Shown piece after piece: positions 8,425 to 17,594 of a stretch of 50,347 bases of DNA; the stretch's first letter is position 1; the number at the start of each line of letters is the position of its first letter. The DNA is taken from positions 1 to 50,347 of the forward strand of contig DATJTW010000047.1 in assembly GCA_035502995.1 (NCBI GenBank), read 5' to 3'. Source of the DNA: CADEED01 sp035502995 (GTDB lineage: Bacteria; Pseudomonadota; Gammaproteobacteria; Steroidobacterales; Steroidobacteraceae). The notes under the pieces were generated by a model. The model had not been told where the DNA came from. It did no database searches and saw nothing but the letters and a program-made list of their open reading frames with translations. The translations under genes were made by a program, and so were the position numbers.

Positions 8425-9231
8425 TCAGATGGCCCGGTGCTGCAGCGCCGGGAACTTCGCTCGCGCATCGATGCGGGCGGCGGGGTCGAGATCCGCGACC
8501 ACGCAGCCCGTACCGGCGGGCAAACGCGCGAGCACCTTGCCCCAATGATCGATGATCAGCGAATCGCCGAACGTCTCGCGCCCGTTCGGATGCCGGCCCC
8601 ACTGCGCCGGCGCGATCACCGCGGCCAGGTTCTCGATGGCGCGTGCGCGCAGCAACGCTTCCCAGTGCGCCTGCCCCGTCGGCACCGTGAAGGCCGACGG
8701 CACCACGAACGCGTCCGCACCCTGCCGCGACAGTACGCGGAACAGCTCCGGGAAGCGCATGTCGTAGCACACCGCGAGACCCAGCTTGCCGATCGGCGTG
8801 TCGACCAGCCGCGGCTCGCGGCCGGGGATCGTGTGCGCCGACTCGCGGTGCGATTCGGTGCTGCCGGGCACGTCCACGTCGAACAAATGAATCTTGTCGT
8901 ACCGCGCGACACGTTGTCCGTCGGCGTCGAAGACGAGGCACGACGCGCTGACGCGACCATCGGCAGCCTCGCGCAGGGGCACCGTGCCGCCGACGACCCA
9001 TATCTTGAGACGGCGGGCTGACTCTGCAAGGAAGTCCTGGATCCTGCCGGCACCGTCCGGCTCCGCGACGGCGCGCTTGTCGGCCGGGCTCTGGCCCATG
9101 AAGGCGAAGTTTTCCGGCAAAGCGGCGAGCTGCGCGCCCTGCGCCGCCGCGTCCAAGAGGAACCGGCCGGCCGACTCGAGATTCGCGTCGATCTCGTGCC
9201 CCGACGTCATCTGGATGGCGGCTACCCTCAT
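8425..9231 (-). CDS. Carbon-nitrogen hydrolase (Nit1-like amidase)
   Basis: The 268-residue nitrilase-superfamily protein has the full catalytic triad: Glu in LPENFAF (near 41), Lys in YDKIHLFDVD (near 113) and Cys in AVCYDMRFPE (near 154). The YDKIHLFDVDVPG pattern is typical of the Nit1/YbeM branch, known to hydrolyse deaminated glutathione; the substrate here is inferred. A palindromic repeat cluster fills the 146 bp between its start and the yhdP stop, so coupling to yhdP may be partly interrupted. Confidence 0.92.
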   Translation of the reverse strand: MRVAAIQMTSGHEIDANLESAGRFLLDAAAQGAQLAALPENFAFMGQSPADKRAVAEPDGAGRIQDFLAESARRLKIWVVGGTVPLREAADGRVSASCLVFDADGQRVARYDKIHLFDVDVPGSTESHRESAHTIPGREPRLVDTPIGKLGLAVCYDMRFPELFRVLSRQGADAFVVPSAFTVPTGQAHWEALLRARAIENLAAVIAPAQWGRHPNGRETFGDSLIIDHWGKVLARLPAGTGCVVADLDPAARIDARAKFPALQHRAI

Positions 9232-9243
9232 GGCAGCGATGGT

Positions 9244-9379
9244 AATGGGGACATTCCTGATTTCCTAGAAAATGGGGACATTCCTCGTTTCCCCGCGCAG
9301 CGGGCAAAAGGGGACAGTCCTCGAGGGTCTTCGATCGAGGACTGTCCCCTTTTGCTAGGAAACGAGGAATGTCCCCATT
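9244..9379. repeat. Nested REP-like palindrome cluster
   Basis: The outer arms AATGGGGACATTCCTCG... (9271-9292) and their complement (9358-9379) match perfectly over 22 bp. Inside them is a second perfect palindrome of 21-bp arms (9304-9324 and 9335-9355) built on a different core, GGGGACAGTCC. A further direct copy of the outer half, AATGGGGACATTCCTGATTT, lies at 9244-9263. The last two bases overlap the yhdP stop codon TAA (9380-9378). The unit looks like two REP types nested in one another. Confidence 0.9.
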
Positions 9380-12300
9380 AGTCCCAGTAGCCGTGCAGCT
9401 GCACGCGCTTCGTCTCGGGAGCCTCAGCCCAGCCGCGCCTGGCGGCCGAGCCGCGCAGCGCATTCCACGCGCGGGCGAGCCGCGCGCGCGCCGGCGTCGG
9501 CACGGCGGCGGCCGCGACAGTGATGCGTTCGTAGTCGACGGTGAAGTCGTAGTCGCGTTCGACCAATCCGACGCGCCCGCTGCCGCGGAACACCTGGTCG
9601 GCGTCGGGGCCGGTGCCCTGCACGTTCTCGAGCTGAATCTGGCCGTTCGCCAGCACAGCGTTCGCGACGAGCTGGTGCGTCGAGTCATGACCCTCGGTCT
9701 CGACGTCGAAGTGTCCGTCGATCACGGTGGTCAGATCCTCGGCAGACAGCGGCCACGACAACTCGCCACTGGCACGCAGCCGCTCGGCGGGCAACTGCGC
9801 CGGCAGCGACACACCGTGCAGCAGCGACGCGAGGTGCGCGGTGTCGGCGGTGAAATCGGCGCGACAACGCGCCTTCCCCTCGTCGCACGTGCCCTGCGCG
9901 GACAGGCGATGCAGCGCCGGCTCCGCGGATTCGAACGAGAACGCGACGCCGCTCGCCGTGCGGGTGACGTCGGCACGCAGCGCGCCGAGGCTGCGGTCGG
10001 CCTGGCGCAGGTCCGCAACGTTCAGCGACAACACGCCGTTCGCGGGCAACATCGCCGCCGCGGCCGCCAGCGCGGCGGGCGCGCGACGCGTCTCGAGGTG
10101 GTCGATCGACAGATCGGATTTCGCGCCGGCGGCGGCGGCGCGACGCAGGTCGCCCTCGACGCCGGGTAGTTCGAAGTGCACGCGCAGCGCGCCGGCCTGC
10201 AGCTCGCCGCGCACCGATACGTCTCGTCCCGCGACGGAGAATTCGCGGATGCCGTCCCCCTCGAGCCGCAGCTCCGCCTCGACGGGCAGCGCCCGCGCCC
10301 GCGCCTTGTCGAACGGCGCCGGCAGATCGCTCTGCACGCCGACGAGATTGCTGGCCAGCGCCAGCCGCCACGGCGCATCCGCCTCCGCACGCAGCGCGGT
10401 TCCGCTCCACGCGAGCTGACCGGCGACCTTGCCTGTGACGGGCGCGTCACTCCACAACCCGAGCACCGGCGCCGCGTCCGCGGTGCCATTCAGTGCCAGC
10501 GTCAACTGTGCGCGCGGCGAACGGCGCGACTCGATCTCGACCGGACCGCCCAACCACGTGCCGTCTAGCGACAGTCCGCGCAGCTGTCCATCCGCATATC
10601 GCAACGTACCCGCCAGTTTCTCGAGCGGCGGCACGCCACGACCCAGCGGCACGCTCGCGTCCGCGAGCCGCGCCGTCACGCGCCACGCATCGGGCGACCG
10701 CATCTCGCGGTCCCCGCGCGCTTCCGCGTCGAGCATCACCTGCCCCTTCAAGCCCGCGAGGCCCTGCGTGGCCAGCGTCTTCGCCAGCAACGGCGATTCC
10801 AGCAGACCGCCGAGCGACGCCGTCAACCGCGGCGCGCCCTTCGCGGGCCAGTCGATGCGCGCGGTCGTCAACGTGAAATCCTCGATCTTGCCCTGCGTGA
10901 GGCGCAGCTGCGCCGCGCCGCGCGCGAACGCCAGCGTGCCGCGGCCGTCCGTGAGCCGCGCATCGTCGTCGCCCGCGGAGGCGAGCGCGTCGAGCTTCAG
11001 CGTGCCGCGCGAGCGCGACCAGTCGGCGACCAGCGCGCCGGCGTCGCGCATCGGCAGCAGCGCGACCCGGCCTTCCGTGATGTTCGCCGCGGCGAGGCCG
11101 GTCAGCAGCGCCGGCTCCGGCGCGTCGTCGTTCGCGAGGCGCCAGGCGTCCGCCATCAGCGCGCGATCGACATTCGCGAGGGCGACGTCCAGCGGCACCG
11201 TTCGCGCCGCGTCGTCCCAGGCGCCATTGGCTGCGAGCGTGGTGGCGCCGCTCGTGATGCGCAGGTCGCCGAATCGCAGCGCCAGCGTCGTTCCGTCCGC
11301 AGCCGCGCCGGCGATGCCGCGCGACACGCCCAACGTTCCTGCCAGCGTCAGCGGGCGCGGCTCGGCGATGGCGCCGAGGCGCAGCGTCGCCGCGACCTGC
11401 GGATCGAATTCCAGGCTGACCGCGCGCGCGTCGATCGTCACGCGTGCCGCGAGCTGCGTCAGCCGCGACTGGTCGGTCGCGCGCGTCAACTCGGCATTCT
11501 CCATGCGCGCACTGAACGCCCAGGCATCGGGATGACGGCGACGTTTGCCGGAATCGAAATGCACGTCGTGCAGCTCGCCCGCCGTCGCGCCCCAGCCGCC
11601 GCGGGATTCGGGCAACGCGTCCGCGAGCTGCGGCGCCAGCACGCCGGCCGCGAGCTCGGCCGCCATGAACGGCAGGCGCGCGGCGTCGACGGTCGTGCGC
11701 GCGATGCGCGTCGTGCCCGGCTCCAGCGAGAGTCGCGCCGCCAGCTTCGGTGCGCGCTCGAGGCGCGCGCCGCGCGTCAGCTGCACGTCGCTGAAATCGA
11801 GCAGCAGGTCGCCGTGGTCGCGGCTCAACGTGCCGCCGAACGTGACGTGATCGAAGCGCGCACCGTCGTCGCCGAAGGCGAGCTCGCGTGCGTTCGCCGT
11901 CCACGTGCCGCCCGCGACCAGTCCGTTCGCCAGCGTGATCTTCGCGTCCAGCGTGCCGCGGCCACGCAGGCCGGGCATCCGCAATTTCTCGAGGAACACG
12001 CGGCGCGCGATGACGCGCAGCTCGCCGGACACGCGCGAGCGCGGCGCGAGATTGTCGAACTTCGCCGACACGAACAGCGACTGGCCGACATCCTGCGACA
12101 GCAGCATCGTGCCGTACGCATTGAAGCTCGTGGGCCCGCGGCTGATGATCGCCTGGCTGAGCGTGAACGAGGCCGTCTGCGTCTTCGCCGACTCCCCCTG
12201 CCGCCGCAGGTGCACGCGCGCGCCTTCGACTTCGATGCGGCCGTTCGGCATCAGCAGCGCCCACGACGTGGCGCGTCTGACCATTGCGGCTTCGTCCGCG

Positions 12301-12752
12301 GCAGGAACCGGCGCCGCGACGCCGCCGGCGGCTTTCTTCTTCGGCGCCGGGATCGCGGCTGCGACCACGTCTTCCGGCTCGACGATCTCGATGTCCGGCG
12401 ACGAGACGGTGACGTGCCCCAGCGAGAACTGCTGGTGGCGCAGGAAATCCCAGGTGTCGAACTCGACGCGCAGCTCCGGCGCGACGACGCGCACGCGGCC
12501 GGCCTTCGGATCCGTCAGCTCGACGCGCGTGAACACGGCGCTGGTGCCGTCGAGCCCCCAGGCGAGGTGCACGTTGTCGAAACGCACGGCGAGGCCGGTG
12601 CGGTCGGTGATCAGCTTCTCGAGGGTGGCGCGCTGCTCGGGCACGCGCGCGGCGACGACGCGCGTGAAGACCATCGTCAACGTCGCCAGGAGCACCAGGC
12701 AAAAGAGGACCAGCGCCGTGCGTTTCATCGCATTGAGGGCTGTGTCGCTCAT
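9378..12752 (-). CDS. yhdP: YhdP, AsmA-like envelope protein
   Basis: The 1124-residue product has one N-terminal membrane segment (TALVLFCLVLLATLTMVF, near 12-29) followed by a very long periplasmic region rich in repeated beta-type sequence. This is the DUF3971/AsmA-C architecture of YhdP, one of the AsmA-like proteins that carry phospholipids across the periplasm in E. coli (where it is about 1266 residues). An Ala/Pro/Lys-rich insert (PAPKKKAAGGVAAPVPAADE) sits near residue 145. It is 9 bp downstream of rng with a GAGGTGAG ribosome-binding site. The stop codon is supplied by the adjacent repeat. Confidence 0.93.
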   Translation of the reverse strand: MSDTALNAMKRTALVLFCLVLLATLTMVFTRVVAARVPEQRATLEKLITDRTGLAVRFDNVHLAWGLDGTSAVFTRVELTDPKAGRVRVVAPELRVEFDTWDFLRHQQFSLGHVTVSSPDIEIVEPEDVVAAAIPAPKKKAAGGVAAPVPAADEAAMVRRATSWALLMPNGRIEVEGARVHLRRQGESAKTQTASFTLSQAIISRGPTSFNAYGTMLLSQDVGQSLFVSAKFDNLAPRSRVSGELRVIARRVFLEKLRMPGLRGRGTLDAKITLANGLVAGGTWTANARELAFGDDGARFDHVTFGGTLSRDHGDLLLDFSDVQLTRGARLERAPKLAARLSLEPGTTRIARTTVDAARLPFMAAELAAGVLAPQLADALPESRGGWGATAGELHDVHFDSGKRRRHPDAWAFSARMENAELTRATDQSRLTQLAARVTIDARAVSLEFDPQVAATLRLGAIAEPRPLTLAGTLGVSRGIAGAAADGTTLALRFGDLRITSGATTLAANGAWDDAARTVPLDVALANVDRALMADAWRLANDDAPEPALLTGLAAANITEGRVALLPMRDAGALVADWSRSRGTLKLDALASAGDDDARLTDGRGTLAFARGAAQLRLTQGKIEDFTLTTARIDWPAKGAPRLTASLGGLLESPLLAKTLATQGLAGLKGQVMLDAEARGDREMRSPDAWRVTARLADASVPLGRGVPPLEKLAGTLRYADGQLRGLSLDGTWLGGPVEIESRRSPRAQLTLALNGTADAAPVLGLWSDAPVTGKVAGQLAWSGTALRAEADAPWRLALASNLVGVQSDLPAPFDKARARALPVEAELRLEGDGIREFSVAGRDVSVRGELQAGALRVHFELPGVEGDLRRAAAAGAKSDLSIDHLETRRAPAALAAAAAMLPANGVLSLNVADLRQADRSLGALRADVTRTASGVAFSFESAEPALHRLSAQGTCDEGKARCRADFTADTAHLASLLHGVSLPAQLPAERLRASGELSWPLSAEDLTTVIDGHFDVETEGHDSTHQLVANAVLANGQIQLENVQGTGPDADQVFRGSGRVGLVERDYDFTVDYERITVAAAAVPTPARARLARAWNALRGSAARRGWAEAPETKRVQLHGYWD

Positions 12753-12761
12753 CTCACCTCA

Positions 12762-14249
12762 TCAGGCCAGCACCACGTCGTATTGATCGAAGCCGTACAG
12801 CGCTTCCACCTGCAGCTTGATCGGCCGCCCGACCTGGTGCTCGAGCTCCGCGAGCACCGCGGACTCGTCGTCCAGCAGGCGGTCGATCACGTTCTGGTGG
12901 GCCAAAATTAGCAGCTCACGACTCTGGAACTGCCTGCTTTGACGCACAATTTCGCGGAAGATTTCGTGACACACCGTTTCGGGCGTCCGCACGAAGCCCC
13001 GGCCTTCACAACTGGGACACGGCGCACAAAGCAAATGTTCCAGGGAATCCCGGGTGCGTTTGCGCGTCATCTCCACGAGGCCCAGCGAGGACACGCTGGC
13101 GATGTGGGTCTGGGCGTGATCGCCGGCCAGGGCCCGCTGCAGGGCCTCCAGCACCTGGGTGCGGTGCGCCGGGTCCGTCATGTCGATGAAGTCGATGATG
13201 ATGATGCCGCCGAGGTTGCGCAGCCGCAGCTGGCGCGCGATCGCGACCGCGGCCTCGAGGTTCGTGCGGTAGATCGTGTCTTCGAGGTTGCGGTGTCCGA
13301 CGAAACCGCCGGTGTTCACGTCGATCGTGGTCATCGACTCCGTCTGGTCGATCACCAGGTGTCCGCCGGACTTCAGCGACACGCTGCGCTCCAGCGCCTT
13401 GCCGATCTCCTCCTCGATGCCGTGCAGATCGAATATCGGTCGGGCACCGGAATAGAGTTCGACGGCAGTCGTGCTGCCCGGCATGAAGCTGGCCGCGAAC
13501 TCCAGCATGCGCGCGTGCGACGTGGCGTTGTCGACGAGCACGCGGTCGACGCCGCGCGCCAGCTCGTCGCGCAGGATGCGCGTCGGCAGCGGCAGGTCCT
13601 CGTACACGAGCTGCCCCGCCTGCGCGAGCAGGCCGCGCTCGCGCACGTGTTGCCACAGCCGCGCGAGATACTGGATGTCCTCGCGGATCTGGTCGGCGGT
13701 CGCGCCCTGCGCCGCCGTGCGCACGATGTAGCCGCCGCTCGCGTTGTGCGGCACGCAGTCGCTGACCAGCGATTTCAGCCGCGCGCGCTCGGCTTCGTCG
13801 TCGATGCGCGCCGAGACGCCGACGCCCTCGCCGCGCGGCATGTACACCATCAACCGCGAAGGCAACGCGACGAACGTCGTCAGGCGCGCGCCCTTCGTGC
13901 CCATCGGATCCTTCACGACCTGCACGAGGATGTCGTCGCCTTCGCGGACGAGGCTGCGGATGTCGTCGACCGATGGCCCGGCGCCGATCAGCGTGCTGTC
14001 GGGGCTGGCCGTCTTCGACGCCGTCGTCGCGATGTCGGCCGCGTGCAGGAATGCCGTGCGCTCGAGACCGACGTCGATGAACGCGGCCTGCATGCCGGGC
14101 AACACGCGCTGCACACGCCCCTTGTAGAGATTGCTGACGATGCCGCGCCGGCTCTGCCGTTCGACGAACAGCTCGGTCAACACGCCGTTCTCGATGAGCG
14201 CGGCACGGTTCTCGCGCGGCGCGACGTTGATGAGGATTTCGGTGGTCAT
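12762..14249 (-). CDS. rng: Ribonuclease G
   Basis: The 495-residue RNase E/G family endonuclease matures the 5' end of 16S rRNA and decays mRNAs. An S1-like domain (about 35-130, with GIVSNLYKGRVQRVLPGMQAAF split across the region) is followed by the catalytic Asp in MTTIDVNTGGF and in IIDFIDM. The zinc-link CPSCEGRG is near residue 410. The length matches RNase G and lacks the degradosome tail of RNase E. It lies between maf and yhdP, 7 and 9 bp from each. Confidence 0.97.
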   Translation of the reverse strand: MTTEILINVAPRENRAALIENGVLTELFVERQSRRGIVSNLYKGRVQRVLPGMQAAFIDVGLERTAFLHAADIATTASKTASPDSTLIGAGPSVDDIRSLVREGDDILVQVVKDPMGTKGARLTTFVALPSRLMVYMPRGEGVGVSARIDDEAERARLKSLVSDCVPHNASGGYIVRTAAQGATADQIREDIQYLARLWQHVRERGLLAQAGQLVYEDLPLPTRILRDELARGVDRVLVDNATSHARMLEFAASFMPGSTTAVELYSGARPIFDLHGIEEEIGKALERSVSLKSGGHLVIDQTESMTTIDVNTGGFVGHRNLEDTIYRTNLEAAVAIARQLRLRNLGGIIIIDFIDMTDPAHRTQVLEALQRALAGDHAQTHIASVSSLGLVEMTRKRTRDSLEHLLCAPCPSCEGRGFVRTPETVCHEIFREIVRQSRQFQSRELLILAHQNVIDRLLDDESAVLAELEHQVGRPIKLQVEALYGFDQYDVVLA

Positions 14250-14256
14250 CGCGCGC

Positions 14257-14886
14257 TCACGCCTTCCCGTGCCAGACGCCGATGCCGTGATAGCGCAGCA
14301 GCGCCGCGGTCTCGAACAGCGGCAGTCCCATGACGCCGGTGTAACTGCCGGCGATGTCGCTGACGAACACGGCGCCGAGTCCCTGGATCGCGTACGAGCC
14401 GGCCTTGCCCTGCGGCTCGCCGCTGTCCCAGTACGCGCGGATCATGTCGTCGGTGATCTCGGCGAACTCGACGTCGGTCGACGAGATGTCGACCTCGACA
14501 CCGCGCGCGCTGTGCAGCGCGATGCCGGTGTGCACGAAGTGCGAGCGGCCCGAGAGCAGGCGCAACATGTCGCGCGCCTCATCCGCGGATTCCGGTTTGC
14601 CGAGGATCCGGTCGTCGACCGCGACGGTGGTGTCCGCGGCCAGCACCGGCAGGTCCTGGTGTCGCGCCCACACGGCCACGGCCTTCTCGCGCGCGAGACG
14701 CATCACGTAGTCGCCGGCGGCCTCGCCGGGATGCGGCGTCTCGTCGATGTCGGCGGGCGTGACGACGTGCGGCACGCCGATCAGGTCTAACAACTGGCGG
14801 CGGCGCGGCGACGCCGAGGCCAGCCGCAGCACCGGCCGCGATTCTCTTTCTTGTTCTGGCACCGACCCCCCTGGTCGACCGATCAC
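14257..14886 (-). CDS. maf: Maf-family nucleotide pyrophosphatase (YhdE type)
   Basis: The product begins its core with LRLASASPRRRQLLDLIGV, the Maf signature, and has LAADTTVAVDDRILGKP as the metal/substrate loop and GKAGSYAIQGLGAVFV near 160. YhdE-type Maf proteins hydrolyse dTTP, UTP and modified pyrimidine triphosphates. The GTG at 14886 overlaps the rlmH stop (GTGA); the resulting 209-residue protein has about 18 extra N-terminal residues compared with typical Maf. An internal GTG at 14862 is an alternative start. Confidence 0.93.
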   Translation of the reverse strand: MIGRPGGSVPEQERESRPVLRLASASPRRRQLLDLIGVPHVVTPADIDETPHPGEAAGDYVMRLAREKAVAVWARHQDLPVLAADTTVAVDDRILGKPESADEARDMLRLLSGRSHFVHTGIALHSARGVEVDISSTDVEFAEITDDMIRAYWDSGEPQGKAGSYAIQGLGAVFVSDIAGSYTGVMGLPLFETAALLRYHGIGVWHGKA

Positions 14887-15323
14887 TCGCGATGGTAGGG
14901 GTGATTGTGCAGGACGGAATGCGCGCGATACAGCTGTTCGGCGAGCAGGACGCGGACCATGGCGTGCGGGAAGGTCAACGCCGACAGGGACCAGCGCCAG
15001 GCGGCGCGTTTCAGGATCTCGGGGCCCAGGCCGTCCGGACCGCCGATGACGAAGGACAGCGGTGTGCCGTCCTGGAGGCGCTCACCTAACCATTTGGCGA
15101 GCTCGAGCGAGGATTTCGGCTTGCCGCGTTCGTCGAGCGCGACCACGTGGTCGTCGCCGACGCGGTCGAGGAAGCGTTTCTCCTCCTCGGCCTTCGATTT
15201 GCCGACCGGCAGCTCCTCGAGGTCGATGCGCATGCTGGAGCGCAGGCGCCGCGTGTAGTCGTCGTAGGCCGTCGCGACCCAGGCGGGCATGCGCGTGCCG
15301 ACGGCGAGGATGCGCACCCGCAC
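14883..15323 (-). CDS. rlmH: RlmH, 23S rRNA pseudouridine-1915 N3-methyltransferase
   Basis: The SPOUT methyltransferase core is complete: RILAVGTRMPAWV at the N terminus, FVIGGPDGL as the SAM-binding knot, and LSALTFPHAMVRVLLAEQLYRA with the terminal NHPYHRE. It methylates pseudouridine 1915 of 23S rRNA. GTG at 15323 (or at 15317) gives about 146 residues, near the family length of 155. The longer open frame upstream is Pro/Arg-rich read-through of the rsfS tail. It lies 16 bp after rsfS and overlaps maf by 4 bp. Confidence 0.95.
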   Translation of the reverse strand: MRVRILAVGTRMPAWVATAYDDYTRRLRSSMRIDLEELPVGKSKAEEEKRFLDRVGDDHVVALDERGKPKSSLELAKWLGERLQDGTPLSFVIGGPDGLGPEILKRAAWRWSLSALTFPHAMVRVLLAEQLYRAHSVLHNHPYHRE

Positions 15324-15339
15324 GCGCGGATCGGCCGGA

Positions 15340-15852
15340 TCAGCGCGCGGCGCGCGGCCGGGCAGTCTTGCGGCGCGGGGCCCGCGCGGCCGGAGGTCGA
15401 GCGCCGGCGGCACGCGGGGCAGCGGGCTTGCCGGTGCCACGGGCGGCCGGGCTCGCGGGTTCGACCGCCGCGACCGGGGGCGTCACGTCCTCCCACAGCT
15501 TCTCGAGTCCGTAGAACTCGCGGACGCGCGGCAGCATCACGTGCACCACGACGTCCGTGAGATCCACGAGCACCCACTCGCCTTCACGCGCGCCTTCGAC
15601 GCCCATCGGGCGGAAGTCGTTCTGCTTGGCGAGTTGCACCACGCGATCGGCGATGGATTTGACGTGGCGGTCGGAATTGCCGGAGGCGATGACGACGATG
15701 TCGGTGATATCGGTGAGGTGCCGGACGTCCATCACTTTGACGTTCACGGCCTTCATGTCGTCGAGCGCGGCATTGACTAGGCGCAACAGGGTCTGCGGGA
15801 CGGAAGACTTGGCCGGGGTTGGCGCCCGGCGAGCGGTTTTTTTCGGGGTCAT
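15340..15852 (-). CDS. rsfS: Ribosomal silencing factor RsfS
   Basis: The 170-residue product contains the RsfS (DUF143) domain at about 18-125: AALDDMKAVNVKVMDVRHLT, DIVVIASGNSDRHVKSIAD and GEWVLVDLTDVVVHVMLPRV. RsfS binds L14 on the 50S subunit and blocks subunit joining when nutrients are scarce. The last 45 or so residues form an Ala/Pro/Arg-rich tail (RGTGKPAAPRAAGARPPAAR) not found in the compact E. coli protein. The N terminus is also basic. Confidence 0.95.
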   Translation of the reverse strand: MTPKKTARRAPTPAKSSVPQTLLRLVNAALDDMKAVNVKVMDVRHLTDITDIVVIASGNSDRHVKSIADRVVQLAKQNDFRPMGVEGAREGEWVLVDLTDVVVHVMLPRVREFYGLEKLWEDVTPPVAAVEPASPAARGTGKPAAPRAAGARPPAARAPRRKTARPRAAR

Positions 15853-15873
15853 TTCTCTCCGGGAGTCGTGCGA

Positions 15874-16545
15874 TCAGCGGGGCCGAGCATAACACCCGGA
15901 CTCGCGGATGATCTCGCGGACCGGGTCGGGAACCAGGTACCGCGGATCGCGGCCCGCGTCGATGATCTGCCGCAATTCTGTCGAGGATATTTCGAGCTGG
16001 GTCACCGCGTGGACGTAGATCCGACCCGCCGGCGAGCGATGCAGGTCGTTCACGGCCCCGGTCCCCCGATCGACCATCAGCTCCCCCAGGGGGCCCTGCG
16101 TCTGCGCCTTCCAGCCCGGCCGGTGGGCGACGACCACGTGCGCCAGGTCGAACAGCTCCCGCCAGCGATGCCAGCCCGGCAGCCCCAGGAACGCGTCCAT
16201 TCCCAGCAGCAGGCACAACGAGCGCTGCGGGAATTCCGCGCGCAGCTCGGTCAGCGTGTCGAACGTGTAGGACGCGCCGCCACGCCGGACCTCGCGGTCG
16301 TCGACGACGAACGCCGGCTGGTCGGCGACCGCGGCGCGCACCATCTGCACGCGCAGCGCGGCCTCGGCCAGCGTGCGGACGCGATGCGGCGGATTGCCCG
16401 ACGGCATGAAGCGCACTTCCGCGAGCTTCAGCGTCTGCCACAACTCGAAGGCCGTGCGCAGGTGGCCGTAGTGGATCGGGTCGAACGTGCCGCCGAAGAT
16501 GCCCATCGGGCCGGCGTCCGGCGGATTCGCGGCGGGGCTGTTCAA
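15874..16545 (-). CDS. nadD: Nicotinate-nucleotide adenylyltransferase
   Basis: The core GIFGGTFDPIHYGHLRTA carries the HxGH nucleotidyltransferase motif, and ISSTELRQIIDAGRD near the C terminus is the second ATP-binding motif (ISSTxxR). The enzyme adenylates nicotinate mononucleotide in NAD synthesis. I take the TTG at 16545, which overlaps the holA stop (TTGA) and gives 223 residues. The ATG at 16506 would start exactly at the conserved GIFGG strand, which seems too short. Confidence 0.93.
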   Translation of the reverse strand: MNSPAANPPDAGPMGIFGGTFDPIHYGHLRTAFELWQTLKLAEVRFMPSGNPPHRVRTLAEAALRVQMVRAAVADQPAFVVDDREVRRGGASYTFDTLTELRAEFPQRSLCLLLGMDAFLGLPGWHRWRELFDLAHVVVAHRPGWKAQTQGPLGELMVDRGTGAVNDLHRSPAGRIYVHAVTQLEISSTELRQIIDAGRDPRYLVPDPVREIIRESGCYARPR

Positions 16546-17564
16546 GCGGCGCGCGTCCCGGCCAGCGGCAACGACCGGCGGCCCGCGAACTCGATGATCA
16601 TCAGCGACATCTCGTCCCAGGCATCGCCGCGCTGCTGTCCCTTGATCATGCGGTCGGCGCGCGACGTGCGCACCGCGAGCCGCGCGTACGGCAGCTTGCC
16701 GGCACGGCGCTTCGCGTTCTCGAGCGCGGCGGACGGCCGTTGCCAGCTGCGCGCGTTGTAACCCTCGTTGTGCGTCGTGCCCCAGGCGTTCTTGATCTCG
16801 CGCGACAGCGACCACAGCGCCAGCGTCGGCTCGACGCCTTCGCTGCGCAGGCCGGCGAGGATGCGCAGCGCACGCGGCACGTCGCCGGACAACGCGGCTT
16901 CGCCGAGCTGGAACACGTCGAAGCGGGCGCTGTCGCCGAGGCCCGCCTGCGCGGTGGCGGCGTCGATGCGCGATTTGCCCGACGACGGCGGCACCAGCAG
17001 CCGCAGCTTCTCGAGCTCCTGGTGCGCGGCGAGCAGATTGCCCTCGGTGCGCTCGACGATGGAACGCACCGCGTCGTCGTCGAGCTCGAGGTCGAGCTTC
17101 GCGGCGCGCGTGCGCAGCCACGCGGGCAGCCTGGCCACCTCGACCGGCCACACTGGCAGCCACGCGCCCGCGGCCTCGAACGCCTTGACCCACGCGGCGC
17201 TCTGCGACTCGCGCTCGAGCTTGCCGGTGATCATCAGGTAGACGTTGTCGGGTGACGGATCGCGCAGCAGTTCGACGATCGCGTTCGAGCCGCCGGTGCC
17301 CGGCTTGCCCGACGGCAGGCGCAGCTCGATCAGCTTGCGCGAGCCGAACAGCGACAGGTTGTTAGACGAGGCGCGCACGCCTTCCCAGTCGGCGACGCGT
17401 TCGATGAAGTGGACTTCGCGTTCGTCGAAGCCGGCGCGCTTCACGCGCGCGCGGATCGCGTCCGCCGCTTCGCCCACCAGCAGGCCTTCGTCACCGGTCA
17501 CGAGATAGGCGCGCGCCGGATCACCGTCGAGGTGCGTGCGCAGGGTGTCGAAGTTGAGCTTCAA
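16542..17564 (-). CDS. holA: DNA polymerase III subunit delta
   Basis: A TTG start at 17564 gives MKLNFDTLRTHLDGDPARAY and a 340-residue protein, close to E. coli HolA (343). Typical segments are YLVTGDEGLLVGEAADAIRA, the clamp-loader AAA-like fold, and WSLSREIKNAWGTTHNEG near the C terminus. Delta opens the beta sliding clamp. No better start was found; the frame upstream is non-coding. The gene is divergent from hinT with only 30 bp between starts, and leuS-lptE, its usual upstream partners, lie about 5.8 kb away. Confidence 0.92.
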   Translation of the reverse strand: MKLNFDTLRTHLDGDPARAYLVTGDEGLLVGEAADAIRARVKRAGFDEREVHFIERVADWEGVRASSNNLSLFGSRKLIELRLPSGKPGTGGSNAIVELLRDPSPDNVYLMITGKLERESQSAAWVKAFEAAGAWLPVWPVEVARLPAWLRTRAAKLDLELDDDAVRSIVERTEGNLLAAHQELEKLRLLVPPSSGKSRIDAATAQAGLGDSARFDVFQLGEAALSGDVPRALRILAGLRSEGVEPTLALWSLSREIKNAWGTTHNEGYNARSWQRPSAALENAKRRAGKLPYARLAVRTSRADRMIKGQQRGDAWDEMSLMIIEFAGRRSLPLAGTRAA

Positions 17565-17594
17565 GGCGCGGATTATGGATGTATCCTCTGGCCC

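Noticed and set aside
14842..14876. GGCACCGACCCCCC stretch at the maf start as a fifth REP-like half-site
   Set aside because: It has no inverted partner nearby and only a loose resemblance to the other cores.
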